Part shown: in pieces, positions 1 to 12,023 of the stretch | Numbering within the stretch: the first letter of the stretch is position 1 | Layout of the letters: each line of letters begins with the position of its first letter | NCBI GenBank assembly: GCA_019843655.1 | Contig: JACDQD010000009.1 | Span: 1,865,750-1,929,749 of the forward strand | Direction of reading: 5' to 3' | Source of the DNA: Lethocerus indicus | Taxonomy: Eukaryota; Arthropoda; Insecta; Hemiptera; Belostomatidae | DNA: 64,000 nucleotides | The notes under the pieces: model-generated | Told to the model about the DNA's origin: nothing | The model's input: only the letters and a program-made list of their open reading frames with translations | Databases searched by the model: none | Program-made: the position numbers and the translations under genes

Positions 1-2055
1 GAGAAAAAAAGCCGTGAAGGGCCCGCAGAGAGAGGGGAGAGAGAGAGAGTGAGAGAAAGCCCTTTTAAAAAGTGGCCCCGCCTTTGGGTTGATTCATTGT
101 GCGGCCTCCCGCAGACCCTAATAAGTTTAAAACTAAGACTACCCCCTTCGTTTTGCCCGACAAACCGGGTTTTTTCCCTTTTCTCCCATTTCCCCTCACC
201 CCTTTTCTCAGCGCGCGGCGTTAACGAACCGGAACTTTCCACGTCCACCTCCGACGCCGGATTCCGTCCTGAAAGGAGGACACCTCTTCTAGAAGAGGTA
301 TAAGTCTCTGTTGCCAGATAAAAAAAAAAGTGTTCCACGGTGAATTAATGGCCCTTCCGGGTGGGTGAATCCCGAGGGAGTGATTGTCCTGTGGGGCCCG
401 CCGGGGTTTGAAATGTCAAAATTCTTGGGCGCTTGAAATATCAAATCTACGGGGGGCTTTTCGGCTTTTTGCCCCGAATAAGAATAATTCTTACGTTCTT
501 CTGACGAATGATTTTTTTTTTGTATTATTAGAAAATTATATAACACCCCCTCGGAGGTTGAGAAGGTACCAGGAACTGAGGTCCTTTGATCTTTTGATGA
601 ATCGAAGGAACAGACCTCTGCCTGTTAATAACGTTTTCTTTTTCTCCATTCCAAGGTGGAAGAAAATGTTGAAATTCTTCAGTTAAAAAAGCTTGATGTT
701 TCTGTCCTCTAATTTGTCACTTTAACGCGTACTCTGATTTGAATGCAGCTTGTGGACTAAATAACCTTATATTATAAGTTTTTCACGATCTCCCCAACAA
801 CTATAGATAACTCAAGGGGTGTAGCTCAAGACAATATCTACATCTGAAAGAGGAGACGATGAGAATTGTGGGATAGGAAAACGGCAAAGGGAGGAAATGT
901 TGCGGTTAAGCCGAGAACTGCGCTTCTTCATTCAGTGCTCAGTGTACTTGTTAGGGCCCGGTCCCCTTTTGTCTCGTGCATTCCAGCGTCCGCCCCTTTT
1001 GTCGTGCGGCTCGGAAAAGCCGGAAAACTTCGAGAAATCCAGCACCGCCATTGTGCACTTTCGCCGGATATCCGACGGCAAACTTAACCGACCAAGTCCC
1101 CCCCCCCACCCCTCAAGCTCAAGTTTAAGCTCGTCTGGACGGCGTTCAGTCGAACAAGTCGGGGGGGAAACGCGTAGGACCGGAACTGACTCCCGGCCAT
1201 CAGATAGTGACGATTTCTATCTTTTGTCTCATGCCGAAGCCCCAACGGACAAGTTGGCCGAGTTTCCTCCCTTCTAAGTAAGCACCCAATAGCCAGGAAA
1301 AGATTGAATACGCGGGCTTTTCAAGAAGCTTTTCCCAAGACTATCTACTTCTCTGGGGGAATGTCTGCGGGAGAAAAATTCAAACGTACAAATCAAGGAT
1401 TACCACGCGATATTGTTAAAGGTAACTAATCTAACCTAATCCGTTTTGATAAATGAGTTGAGGGAGGTAACATAACTTATCTACATTGCCAGGAGGATTG
1501 TCTCATTAAAGAACAATTTTTTGTTTTGATGAGTGGGAGTGGGAATCAGGAAAGGTATAATTGAAGGGGAGTTCTAAAATCACTTGTGGCATTCATTCAG
1601 CTAGAAATTAAAAAAAAATTAGGTTCTACTTACGTATCTTAATCCGTCGGAATGAATAGCGACACTCACCTGAAAAAGAAAATGTGAATTAGTTGACCGA
1701 TAAAAAAAATTTGAATGTTTTGTAGTGGGGAAATACTTTTATCAGAAAATTACCTGGAGGCCCTGAATGTAGATAATAAAATTCGGAATAGGCGTCGCGT
1801 GGTCGGTTGGAACAGTTTCCGATTAGCATTAAACCTTTCCGAATGAATTGAATATTTCTACAAAGGGGAAAGTTTAAAATACAAATCGGCCCGTACACTC
1901 ATAAAAATGTCGTACGGCTCGAATACTTTTACGATTCATATTATTTCATGAACTGGAATTACTAATCGAAGTGATATTCAAAAATTGCGTACAGTCACGA
2001 AAGGGAAAAATCAGAATTTACGGAGCAAAGTTAAAGGACGAACTGGCAGCGAAAT
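1..2055. other. Non-coding stretch, no gene recognised
   Basis: I see no recognisable gene or repeat here. The first 1.3 kb is relatively CpG-rich with purine or pyrimidine runs at its start. An open frame on the + strand at 897-1277 (126 aa) is Ser/Pro-rich in its second half and matches no family I know; it is probably chance. From about 1.3 kb the sequence becomes AT-rich and featureless. Confidence 0.5.
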
Positions 2056-2165
2056 TGGAATGACACGGCGCAACTGATACTAAACCGGCCAAACCGGGCA
2101 GTCGTGCGGGCTAAGCGTTCACGAACGCCGTATTCGCTACACACTTATTATAATATCGCTCTTAT
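2056..2165 (+). repeat. Family B dispersed repeat, copy 1
   Basis: The copy begins GACACGGCGC and continues with a CCGGCC/CCGGGC-rich core, then GTCGTGCGGG and ACGCCGTATTC. The same ordered blocks recur near 6.2, 9.6, 11.0 and 38.6 kb, and more divergently at 23.7 and 27.4 kb. The ends CACGGCGC and ACGCCGTA are near-inverted. No coding capacity or tRNA-like promoter boxes are visible, so the class (SINE, MITE or LINE tail) is unresolved. Confidence 0.6.
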
Positions 2166-4540
2166 TGGTTTTGTTCCACGTGTCTTGTTGTTTTTGTGGT
2201 TGAAATGCGTAAAAAAATTTAGACGGCGATTTATACACACTCATTTCATAAATTTAACCGATACCGCAGCGGCGGTAGCGCTAAATTTCAAAAAGTCTTA
2301 CAAAATCCTGAATTTCACTTTATTTTCTCGGGGAAGGAAATCGGGGCTGTTATTTCGAAAAATCCTTTTAATATTTACAATATTTTCGGGGGCTGCAATC
2401 AATCGGTCGGGCGAAGTGGGAGCCCGGTAAATAAGAATTAGCGGAGCGTGTACAAGGTGAAACTTTTCCCCTGTAATGTACGGGTCTGTTTGTACCGCGG
2501 AGGCCAACTACTACACAACTACTTGGACGGTTGTAAGTTATCTTTTTGAAAAATTACACCGCTCGACCGACGGCGGGGAGAACTCGAAACATATATAAAT
2601 TGGCGAAGCGGCCCGGCTCCACTCGGCGCAAGGAGGGAACTTGTACCTTTGATAAATAGCAATAAGAGGGGCCTTAGCGAGAAAAACGCCCCGACTATAT
2701 CATCCGAGCGTACAGCGGGTTGCCGAAGAGTTTCCTAACGGGGGGGAAAACTAAATATTGTACAATTGCTGTATATAGGCTCGTTATTCGGTCTCATAAC
2801 TCTGGTACAGGCGGTACCAGTAAAAGTATCCCGGCTGACAATTCGCTGAGTATAACCGAAGGTAAGAATAGGTCCAAGATAAAGAGTGAATAAACTGGTC
2901 CAGAAGGTTTTTCTCATTTTTATTTATTGTACAGTCAATCGTTATAGTAAGTATAAATACTTGTTTCTCTTGATAAAGAATCCACCCAAAGATGGGACAT
3001 CAACTGTAGGCATGTTGAGGTCGTGGCGAACGGCTGGTCTTGTGGGAAACATTTGTTCGGGAACAAACTCCCCAATTCAGAGATTTTGACTTGTTTTATT
3101 TGGATTAAAATATGAAATTGAAGGGAACATGGCCCGATATTGTTCAGTAGTTGGGCTGAAAGATGTTTCGGTTGAACCCCTCTAACGCCACTACACACTT
3201 GAGTAATTAATTCGGCCTTTAATTGTATTGCATATTAAATGACACTGAAGCTCCAATCGTAGTGTGACCTTTCTGACCCGATACTGTGTTTATTACTGAG
3301 CTTCGCAGTTTAGGCGTCCCTCCGTCGCCGGTAGCGATCACACCGCTCGTCTAATACCGGCTGTGGCTATCCTCTTTTAGGGTGGCTTTATTGGCTAAAT
3401 ACATTTCTTCAGAATTCTTATTTCGATTACACACAGAACTGGAACAATTTCCGGTTCCGTCCGTGAAACTCCAGTTTTTCTTCCCAATCCGGGCGTTAAC
3501 TCCTCAATATATATTTGTTCGGAACACGATTCTCCGCGTCAAAGTGCCCTTGGCGGAGGCCGTGTATAACGGGGATTAAAAGGGCTGAGGAAAGTGGCCC
3601 AGCTGGAAGAATTAGCGAGAGTTAAGTGAAGTAAAAGGGCTCTACGCTGCCAACAGGTGGTAATCCTTCAAACCAACCCCCCTCACTAACACTACTTCAA
3701 TTTCATCCCGAATCAGTCACACCCCCAATAGAGAACTACAAACAATCTATAGCAGCCGGGTTCGAACTCCCGTGATCTCCCCTAATATATACATGGCATT
3801 AGGTAAAAAATAGCAATTCGCAACTGAAATTACAACGTTTTACAATTTTTATGACGACATTTGAAGTTTGATTTTTTTATAACGGACACACAGACAACTC
3901 TCTTTTAAGTTACTGGACTTACTTAGGTCAGCGGCTTAAATTTTGACAATCTTATGGCTTAGGATGATTAAGAAATGAGTTTGGTTTCGGTTATGGGGTT
4001 ATCAACTCCTGGAAAAACCTCTGGATAGCTCGAATGTGTGGATAAAAAATGTTGCGAAATGAATCTTAAACTGGGAGGGATGAATTAGTTCATTCTGTGA
4101 TGTTCCATCGGTACTAAGTGTATTTTCAGAATTGTTATACTAGGTAATGTTCCTGGTGATGGTTAAATAGAGTAATTAAGATTCACCCGAGGCAGGAGCG
4201 CACACTACACTAGGTATAGTTTAAAGTTGAAACTTTACACTTGCTACTGCAGTGGAAGCAAGCAGGGAGGAACAGGCGGTAGCTTCCCCTTCTTTTGCGG
4301 CCCCAATATTAAAGACGTGCCAAGAATATCGTATTTGCCGCCTTGGGGGTGGTTGGCGGGGAAGGGAATCGCGTTTTGCCCCATTCTGCATCCCTTACCA
4401 GCGGGATGCATACATGAAGGTGATACGAGATTTCTCCACATCCCCTATATGGCACTTTTGACACGTTTTTATTTAGTCTCACATCGTGTCCTGTCGTCAA
4501 ATCTTGCAAGGTGAATTTGACCCACTTTGACCCACATACA
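2166..4540. other. Non-coding stretch
   Basis: No gene is recognised. A minus-strand frame at 2935-3198 has no identifiable domain. A tRNA T-arm-like string (GGGTTCGAACTCCCG) near 3758 lacks a matching acceptor stem and D-arm. A TATATAAA string lies near 2590 without a supporting initiator or downstream gene. Confidence 0.45.
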
Positions 4541-4760
4541 TAGGTGACCTCGGAGGTCATAGGTCACTTCCCAATGTTCGGATGAGCTGAAATTTTGCAT
4601 ACACATGTAACTCCGATGACAATGCAATATTCAGGTTCATCCCGGGTCATAGGTGACCACGGAGGTCATAGGTCACTTCCCAATGTTCGGATGAGCTGAA
4701 ATTTTGCATACATATGTAACTCCGATGACAATGCAATATTCAGGTTCATCCCTGGTCATT
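4541..4760. repeat. Two-copy tandem repeat, 109-bp period
   Basis: Two adjacent copies are offset by 109 bp (CGGAGGTCAT at 4551 and again at 4660). They share AGGTCATAGGTCACTTCC, a GATGAGCTGAAATTTTGCAT block and a GACAATGCAATATTCAGG block. Only a few substitutions separate the copies (for example cacatg versus catatg), so the duplication is fairly recent or homogenised. Each unit holds a direct repeat AGGTCA-T-AGGTCA. No coding potential is apparent. Confidence 0.9.
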
Positions 4761-4831
4761 CATAAACCGGGCGAAATTTCTGTCAAGACTAAAAATTAGG
4801 AAATAAAAAAAAGGAGAAAATAATTTTTCCG

Positions 4832-5084
4832 CACACACCACCATTTCCTTACAATTAATCGTATCTAAAAAATGAAAGCGTGGGCGCCAAACACGCAGGG
4901 AAAAACGCAAATTCAACTTCAAATAGACATAGTTATCATGTATAGTGGAAAAGGAAAAAACAGAAAGGTTTGTGCATATACAATGAAATGTCCTTCGTAT
5001 ACTTTTCCTTTCCCTGCATGTTTGGCGCCCACGCTTTCATTTTTCAGATACGATTAATTGTAAGGAAATCGTGGTGTGTGTGTG
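4832..5084. mobile_element. Foldback MITE with ~75-bp terminal inverted repeats
   Basis: The left arm (about 4832-4906) is nearly the reverse complement of the right arm (about 5010-5084). Both contain GAAAGCGTGGGCGCCAAACA, ATCGTATCT.AAAAATG and TTCCTTACAATTAATCG in mirrored order. The ~100-bp interior is AT-rich and has no transposase. This is the structure of a miniature inverted-repeat element; I cannot assign its superfamily from the ends (CACACACCAC). Confidence 0.8.
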
Positions 5085-6040
5085 GAGAAATATCGATCTA
5101 GTCATTCAAATTTGCGGCAGAAAGAAAATTTTATCCATCAGTTGGCGTCTAACACATGCCCTAACATAAATTTAGTAATGACAGTCTTTCAACTGAATTC
5201 TATTGAAAAATTACATTCAATTTTTGGTTCTTCCGATATTCTATTTCCGCTCGGTTTTACTTTTCGATCCATGCAGTCACGAGACGCTCAGTCACAGAGT
5301 AGGCTGAAAAAATGGCGAACAGTCGAAACCGGTCTAGCAAAAAGACCGAACCAAGGAGCCTAGACTATTTTCATTTGCTTGCAAATTGAACTTCGTGATA
5401 ACTAACTAAAAAAAGAAAAGACAATAAAATACTTCCCCCCCCCCCGAACGGTAGAGAAACGATAAGTAACAAATTCGAAATATAAAAGGACTCCGGGGGT
5501 TATAAATCAAGAGAAAGTGATTTACCTCTTTTCGGGGGTAGAAACATCCGTCTTGTTCGGCTAGCAGATTGATATTTTATTCCGTTAGGCGGACAGGTCA
5601 ACATATCATGGCGGTTTGGTGAGGGTAGAGAGGGTTGGGGCCAGAGCCAGAGAAAGGGTTGCCCGTTATTATTCTTCCCGTTTTTATATGCGCCCCAACC
5701 CCCGCCGTTATCGTGCCCGGATAAGAGGAGTTTCAGGCTGGAAGAACACCATTTTTTCTCCCCTTAAACGACGAAGATGGATCCGGTAAACCCGAACGTA
5801 ATATGTAACTCAATGTACCCGTTTGAAGTTGTATTGAACTGGAAATAAGCTCCTGTGAATAATCAAATTCTGCGAAAATTCTGTTGAGAATAACAATAAA
5901 GGAAGGAAATTAGGTTATATATTATATTATAAATTGAATATGTATTATATATTCAAGTACGTTAGAAACAATATAAGTTTGATATAAAACATATCTGAAT
6001 GTCACCCATAGGATTATTAATAAAAATTAATGGTGGGTGT
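5085..6040. other. Non-coding stretch
   Basis: No gene is recognised. A short GTCGAAACCGGTCTAGCAAAAAGACCGAACC string at about 5322-5351 matches the ribozyme-arm segment of PLE-A and is a minor fragment of that family. A poly-C run lies near 5434. Confidence 0.5.
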
Positions 6041-6140
6041 GGAATCCCCATACATGACTCAAGAGAATCGAATTAAACAGAAAATTTGGACTCTTAAGGC
6101 CATTACTAAAACGGACATCAAAATTGACCTTAAGGAACTA
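6041..6140 (+). mobile_element. Jockey-like LINE fragment (RT C-terminal region)
   Basis: The + strand frame reads ...TQENRIKQKIWTLKAITKTD followed by IKIDLK. The same nucleotide block (GGAATCCCCATACCCGACTCAAAAGAAT...) recurs in the longer jockey-like copies at 11.1-11.4 (minus strand), 12.8, 39.3 and 54.3 kb, where it leads into an ELWG...IARIQ.FQSKVL region typical of jockey-clade reverse transcriptases. Here the fragment is cut at both ends and joins the family B copy through CTAATTGTGTCTGAACGAGA. Confidence 0.7.
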
Positions 6141-6305
6141 ATTGTGTCTGAACGAGACTTAGCTTCGGGAATTAGTATGACACGGCGCACTGATGCCGGA
6201 CCCGCCAAGCCCGTCTGTCGTGCGGGTCGAGCGCTCACCAACGCCGTATTCTTTATACAACAATAACAAATATTTTTCTATATTTTTTCTGGTTAAAATT
6301 CGTAC
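6141..6305 (+). repeat. Family B dispersed repeat, copy 2
   Basis: This copy carries AGACTTAGCTTCGGGAATTA, GACACGGCGCACTGATGCCG, GACCCGCCAAGCCCGTCTGT and ACGCCGTATTC, then an AT-rich tail. The copy at 10969-11050 on the opposite strand is nearly identical, including the junction to LINE sequence. Confidence 0.75.
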
Positions 6306-8464
6306 ACAATTCTGAGTTCTACAACAACGGACGGCAAACCGCAACAATTCATCTTATAATAATTAAAAACCGGGCTTATTTCTGCAGTCAACAACGGTAC
6401 AAATATTAGGAGTCTAATCTGATATTATAATTTATACAAGTGTCAATTTCTTCGAAGTAAATTTTTTTTTTTATAATGCACAATAAATTCTCCTTTGAGC
6501 CTTATAAAGGACATGTGAGCGTCTGCAGTGGATTATAGCTTGCAAAATACAAATCGTTCACTTGGGCACATAAATCGTTGGCAGCCGGCGATTACCCGGC
6601 CGATTCGGAAGTCCGCGCCAACGGGAAACGAGAAATAAACATAAATATTCATATGGCGGTGGTTAGAGTTGGCCATCGCCCATTGCAGCTTTCAACGGAC
6701 GCAATTAACGTCGATCAACGTACGGATTCGAAAGCTCTATTTGAACAAACCCGTTTTCAAGCCCCTGCCACTTCATATCGTTGTATTTGGTCACAACATG
6801 TACAATGAGCGGTGATATATTTCGATATATATATATTAGGAACAAGAATGCGTGTTGTACAGCATTGCCTTCATGAAATGCACTTGTAATAGAATGAAAT
6901 GGTACATTATTACTCTGAAATTACAGTTTATGTCAATTTCAGTTCATTAACCTCGACGGCTTGGACTTCGCCGCTGACAAAAAATTATTTTAACTAGGAC
7001 AAATTTAGGCGGATATAAACACGGGCGACGGCTTAATTAATTTCCCAAAATGATGTATTGAAATTAAAAAGTCCAATCTATATTCCGGGCGAAAGCTGAT
7101 TAGTCGTTAACAATTAACAGGCTAAATAATTGAAGGGCGTAAAACGAACGGCGTTGGAGCTCTTCGGGGAAGAAGGAAAAAAAAACGTAATTAACTCGGA
7201 TTTAATTTGACTCGTAAAATATGCCAATAACATCGACTTGTTATAGCGAATGCGTTAAGAGGTGTCGATATCATTAAATCGGCTTTAAACATTAACTGCC
7301 TTGCGTAGTTCAACATTAATTGGGGAACGTTTTGAGTACATTTTTTTTCTGAAATTGTTTATTTCTAAACAGGAGTTGCGTCACCTGCAGTTAATGAATA
7401 ATGAACTGTTCCACTTGAGCTATTTACTTATTAATTTTATTTTCGCAGAATCAACCGTTCAAATAATCCTGTCCTGAACGTTTTCAGAGATTTTTTTCAT
7501 ACAACACAAAAAATCAATTTAAAAAAGTTTTATGCAGAAGGACTATGTTTTTTACCTCCAGAGATATAGTAATGGCATGATTCATGCATCAAGAAACACA
7601 TACAGTATTAATGTTTTTAGTGGTTTAAAGACATTTTTTATTCACAGGTTCTTTAACACTAACTTCTGAACTAATTTTTCCATCCATTTTTTGGTTCATT
7701 CTTTGGTGTCCTCTTGGAATATCCTTTAAGGATAAATTCCTTTGAGGATGAATTAGTTTTCCGAATGGAATTATTTTGAAATATCCGTGTGAAAGTATTG
7801 ATAAAAAATTAAGTATACGGAATATTTACGATTACTATTCATTGTATAAATAATTACTTTTGACAAGATTCGGCAGTTTGACAATTTTATTCTATTGAAT
7901 CTGGATAAAATTGGAGAATTTAGTTTAATTCGGTTCTCTGTAAACGCTGTTTCAGCGAGGCTTAGAGAGTTCTGAGCAATTGAATAAAGTATGAATGTCA
8001 GTACGAAATCCTCTTATAGGGCCGCCGCCCCGACCGCGAAAGGCGTCTCAGGGGTTGAACCGGGCTTTGATTGGGGTTCAATTACACGAATAATTGCCCC
8101 CCTCTCAGTTAGGATGAATCGAGTTTTACAACCCCGCGGAATCGGTTAAAGCGTCGGATGAATTGGGCTCGAACGCCCATTCATTATTCACCGACCGGCC
8201 GTTTAATCGGCACGAACGAATCGTTAGTTAAACGGCGATTGAAATATAAAACGGGACAGGGTGAGTACTGATCGAAAGGTCGGGTTGCGGTCTACTAGTT
8301 CTAACGATACTTGCACTACATTTGAATATATCTCGTCCAGAGCTTCAAAAGAGACGGACGTTTAGTGGATAAAATCAGAAAATATTCCACAATTTCCCCC
8401 TGAACGTAGAGCGAGGGTAATCACTATGCATTCCTCAGTACAGCAAATTACTTGCATAGCGAAC
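6306..8464. other. Non-coding stretch
   Basis: This is AT-rich sequence with no gene or repeat that I recognise. Short frames (for example 6578-6808 on +) have no identifiable motif. Confidence 0.5.
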
Positions 8465-8476
8465 AGTCTTAACGAT

Positions 8477-8774
8477 ACTGTGGGTTCGTGACGTTTCTGT
8501 CTCCTCTCGCCGGTTCGGTCTCTTTTGCTAGACCGGTTTGTCGGCCGCTCGCCATCTTCAGTAGCGGAGTTCAAGACGAAACCAGCGAGGTGGAAAAAAC
8601 AGAGACACAACAAATCTACGGTATTCGATAATAAATAATTACAGCATAATATGAAGATGGCGAGCAGCGGAAACCGGTCTAGCAGAAGACACCAAACCGG
8701 CGAGAGGAGACAGAAACATCACGAAACTACAGTATTCCAACCCCTCGCAGACCACAAAACAGGTATATTAAATT
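8477..8774. mobile_element. PLE-A copy 1, inverted arms with tail on the right
   Basis: The left arm (minus orientation) runs through GTTTCTGTCTCCTCTCGCCG and GCCGCTCGCCATCTTCAGTA. The right arm mirrors it and continues through CCAACCCCTCGCAGACCAC to the tail AAACAGGTATATTAAATT. A perfect 12-bp duplication AGTCTTAACGAT flanks the copy (8465-8476 and 8775-8786), which fixes both ends. The left end lacks the ~40-bp outer tail. The ribozyme motif in each arm is slightly degraded. Confidence 0.9.
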
Positions 8775-8786
8775 AGTCTTAACGAT

Positions 8787-9600
8787 TTTACGATTTCAAT
8801 TTCGACCTATTTTTGTTGTTTAAAGCGATAAAAATTTTAAAATACTATTCTTCCAACACTGTCCAATAACGTCTAAGTATCTGCCTTCTGGTGTCGGGTT
8901 AGGCCAAAATAACCGTATTTCAATAAAAGGAAAACTCGAAAACTAGAAAATTAGAAATTTAATATAGAATGACATCAATTCCTCGTAACGAATAAACGTC
9001 TTGAAACCGTGCTCGGCGGTCGACGCTGATTTATTACTGAGGATGGGGAGAGGCTGAATAAACCCTCTGGAGAATTCAAATAAACTGCGAACGGATGCGA
9101 ATTTATACGGAACGAGTCGGTTCGCTATGAATCAAACAGCGGTGCAATTATCTCCGGCTAATCCTGGAGCACTCCACGAATTCTGTCGAGTCTCGACCAG
9201 TGACTAATTCCGTGCTCTCCCCGCAGTAACGGGATTAGTTGCGGATAAGGGTCTCTTAAACCCCCCCAGTACATAATACCCGTCCGAATGCAAATTCAAT
9301 TCAGTCCTGTACTAATATTCTTAGGCGGGTTCCCGAATTTCGGACCTCGAAATTCGGCCGTGAGTTATGCAGGAAACAAGTTACGTGTTTTGCTTTCCAG
9401 CCATTTGTGGCTCAATATTATTGCCGATCCAATTGTAGGAATCGGACTCGAGAATCGTCTCCAGAGTGAACATTCCCACCTACAGATATTCAACAGCAAT
9501 TAGTTTGATTTTTATAATATCCGAATATCACTTTTATGCCAGGATTATTTATAGAATATAAGTAAAAAATAATGGTCACAAGACAACGAGGTAGGCTCGG
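8787..9600. other. Non-coding stretch
   Basis: No gene or repeat is recognised. A 71-aa + frame at 9288-9503 shows no known domain. Confidence 0.45.
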
Positions 9601-9604
9601 GTTG

Positions 9605-9745
9605 AAAATTGGAATGACACGGCGCTCATTGATACCCGACCCGCCGAACCCGACTGTCGTGCGGGTTATGCCCTAACTGGCGCCGTATTCATTCAACATT
9701 AATAAGTCCCGTAAGCGTCTTTCGGGGTTAAAATCCGAACAAAAA
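9605..9745 (+). repeat. Family B dispersed repeat, copy 3
   Basis: It begins GGAATGACACGGCGC, followed by a CCGACCCGCCGAACCCGACT core, GTCGTGCGGGTTATG, GGCGCCGTATTC and AATAAGTCCCGTAAG. The AAGTCC 3' portion is shared with the copy at 38.6 kb. Confidence 0.7.
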
Positions 9746-10871
9746 TGAGACCGAATGACGACAGAATGGGACGTCTAAATATTTATACCATAATTAAGGG
9801 CTGAACTACCGGCAGACTCAATGGACGCCGACGAATTGGGGCCCTATTGAACCGAGCTTAATTTCAAGCCACCGGGACTTAATATCGTATTTCATCAGCT
9901 CTGAATTTGAAAAGGAAGCATCACGTCTGAATATTGAAAGGGGGGAAAAGGCTCTTTCCTTAAGAACTGGACTCTGAATGCGTACAGTACACTGTTTAAT
10001 GTATCAGATATACTTGTAATGTATTCAAATATTCAGTAATATTAGGGGGGTGAATATCGGTTCACTCCGGGAATTTATTTTCTCATTTATTAAATTCCTT
10101 TGTTTTTTCTCGAATATTCCATATTCTAAAGACATAAAATATTACCACCCTCCATCATTATATCCTATAATTAATTTACGTTTATGTTGACTCGTTATAA
10201 AAATATCAATTCGTTACGACGATAAGCCCAGGTAATTTATCAGACGGGATTAAATAAAGGTAGAATCATGGCTCATTATTCCTGGCTAAGGTAAATAAAT
10301 TTACAGTTTGGTGATTAATTAAGCAACAATTTATATTCCTCAAATGTTTTGCAAAACTCAATGTTGACTACACGGAACAACATTTTTATGTTAGTGTGAA
10401 ATCGACTGAAGCATTCTGTGGGTTGAAGATCAGAGTTACCGCAGAGTACATCCCTCTCTGGAGACCTGAGCTCTTCTTGGAGATGATTGAGATGATTATA
10501 GGAGGGTTCCTAAGTGACTTTGGATGGCAATTAACGCTGCTTAGCGGCTCGCGTTTAGTGTTAATTATCCGGATGCGGATATTAGCCGGTGGCGGAGCGC
10601 AACTGAGCAGGCGCCCTCCCCCCCCCCCCGTTTGGACATTAACTTCGCTAATTTATACGGCTGGCAGGCATTATCTTCAGCCGGCTTAGTGCACACTCCC
10701 GGACTTAGTTCGGGGTCGCCTACGAGGGGACGATCCCCGAACGTCTCGCCGACTTTCTTAACGGCCTTTAACTATTGCACGTGTACGATATTGCCCCGTT
10801 AACCGAATGAACGGTTCGCGGGAGTTCGCTGCGGGGCCGCAATTCTCACGTCTTCACTGTTCTCTTCCCGA
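9746..10871. other. Non-coding stretch
   Basis: No gene is recognised. A 97-aa + frame at 10396-10689 crosses a C-run and has no identifiable motif. Confidence 0.45.
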
Positions 10872-10897
10872 ATTGGTATGAAGAACTTCATACCAAT
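10872..10897. repeat. 26-bp hairpin palindrome
   Basis: ATTGGTATGAAG, two central bases (AA), then the exact reverse complement CTTCATACCAAT. It could extrude as a 12-bp-stem hairpin. It lies outside any repeat recognised here, and its function is unknown. Confidence 0.85.
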
Positions 10898-10968
10898 AAT
10901 GTCACTTCATCATGAACTTCATCACACGTATAAAATGTGTACGTTTCATTGGGAATGGAAAATAAGGA

Positions 10969-11050
10969 ACCCGCACGACAGACGGGCTTGGCGGGTCCGG
11001 CATCAGTGCGCCGTGTCATTCTAATTCCCGAAGCTAAGTCTCGTTCAGCC
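10969..11050 (-). repeat. Family B dispersed repeat, copy 4
   Basis: On the minus strand this copy has the same order as copy 2: AGACTTAGCTTCGGGAATTA, GACACGGCGCACTGATGCCG, then the CCCGCCAAGCCCGTCTGTCG block. It sits immediately downstream of the poly(A) tail of the adjacent LINE fragment, as copy 2 sits next to a shorter LINE fragment. Confidence 0.75.
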
Positions 11051-11060
11051 ACAATTAGTT

Positions 11061-11438
11061 TTTTTTTTTATTCTGTACAATCAACACGAATGCTATAAGT
11101 ACAAATATTTTTTTTAACTTCGGGAACCGGGATTTTGCGACTTCGTCGACTATGTTGAGGTCATGGTGGATTGTGTGGTCAGAAACATACCGGGGGAGCA
11201 TTAAGGACGGTACGAAGGACTTTTGACTGGAATCTCTGGATGGGAGCGATGTCGCATGTCTTGGTGGAACCCAGCATAGCTCTATATATCCGTGTCTGTT
11301 TAAGTATCGCTTTTTATCCTGTCAGTTTGTTACTTAAGGTCAATTTTGATGTCCGTTTTAGTAACGGTCTTAAAAGTCCAAATTTTCTGTTTAAATCGAT
11401 TCTTTTGAGTCGGGTATGGGGACTCCACGTGTGTGTAA
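11061..11438 (-). mobile_element. Jockey-like LINE 3' end with poly(A)
   Basis: On the minus strand, from 11438, the copy starts at the GGAGTCCCCATACCCGACTC block. It passes through degraded RT C-terminal codons (ATTGACCTTAAG, then a disrupted ELWG-like region, CATCCAGAGATTCCAGTCAA, GACCACACAATCCACCATGA and TCCCGGTTCCCGAAG). It then jumps to the 3'-UTR block TTTGTACTTATAGCATTC and ends in a poly(A) of about ten bases at 11061-11070. Frameshifts and an internal deletion before the UTR mark it as dead. Confidence 0.75.
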
Positions 11439-11796
11439 ATTTAAATTTTTGTTCTATTGACGCCGTCACTGATTAAGTCACAGTGGGAAAGTCGTCACGA
11501 AAACGTAAGGATGAATAAAAAGAGAAAACTTCGTGCTGAGAAAAAGCACGTACTGTCTTTCGTTTCGTCGTATTTTCAGGAGTCGGAGTGTAATTTAAAA
11601 ATAATAAACAATATTTCCGAAACTACTAATTAATTACGAACAAATTAATAATTTACTGTATTCTGAAGGCGTACAGATTGGAGATAACTCCTACAGAATT
11701 CAAACACTGCACTCTATGATCCTAAGTAAAATAGTTAATGTATGAATTCTCCATCAAAAGTACATAGGAGTTGTGGTATCGCAATGTCACTAAATA

Positions 11797-12023
11797 TAGG
11801 TTGTCCCAAAATTAACGCAATATTTGACTTTGCCACCATTCTGCAGTAAAGTTTGCAACCTTATTAAAAAACCGTTTGACAGCTAATAGTTTAGGATTAG
11901 TAGAAATGGAGCGTTACGCGATAGAACAACGTGTATTCGTTGTTGAACAATATTTCAAAAATAATGAAAATTTCGCAGCCACAGTTCGATTCAAATCTTG
12001 CGTTAATTTTGGGACACCGTATA
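11797..12023 (+). mobile_element. Internally deleted Tc1/mariner-type element, copy 1
   Basis: The ends are inverted: GGTTGTCCCAAAATTAACGC at the left and GCGTTAATTTTGGGACACC at the right. A start codon at about 11907 opens MERYAIEQRVFVVEQYFKNN followed by ENFAATVRF, a helix-turn-helix DNA-binding start typical of transposases of this superfamily. The frame then jumps straight to the right inverted repeat, so the catalytic domain is gone. A second, longer copy lies at 41.36-41.87 kb. Confidence 0.8.

Noticed and set aside
897..1277. 126-aa Ser/Pro-rich frame
   Set aside because: The composition follows C-runs and CpG content; no family resemblance or splice context can be supported.
3740..3790. 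tRNA-like T-arm (GGGTTCGAACTCCCG)
   Set aside because: The T-stem has a mismatch and no acceptor, D or anticodon arms pair at the right distance on either strand.
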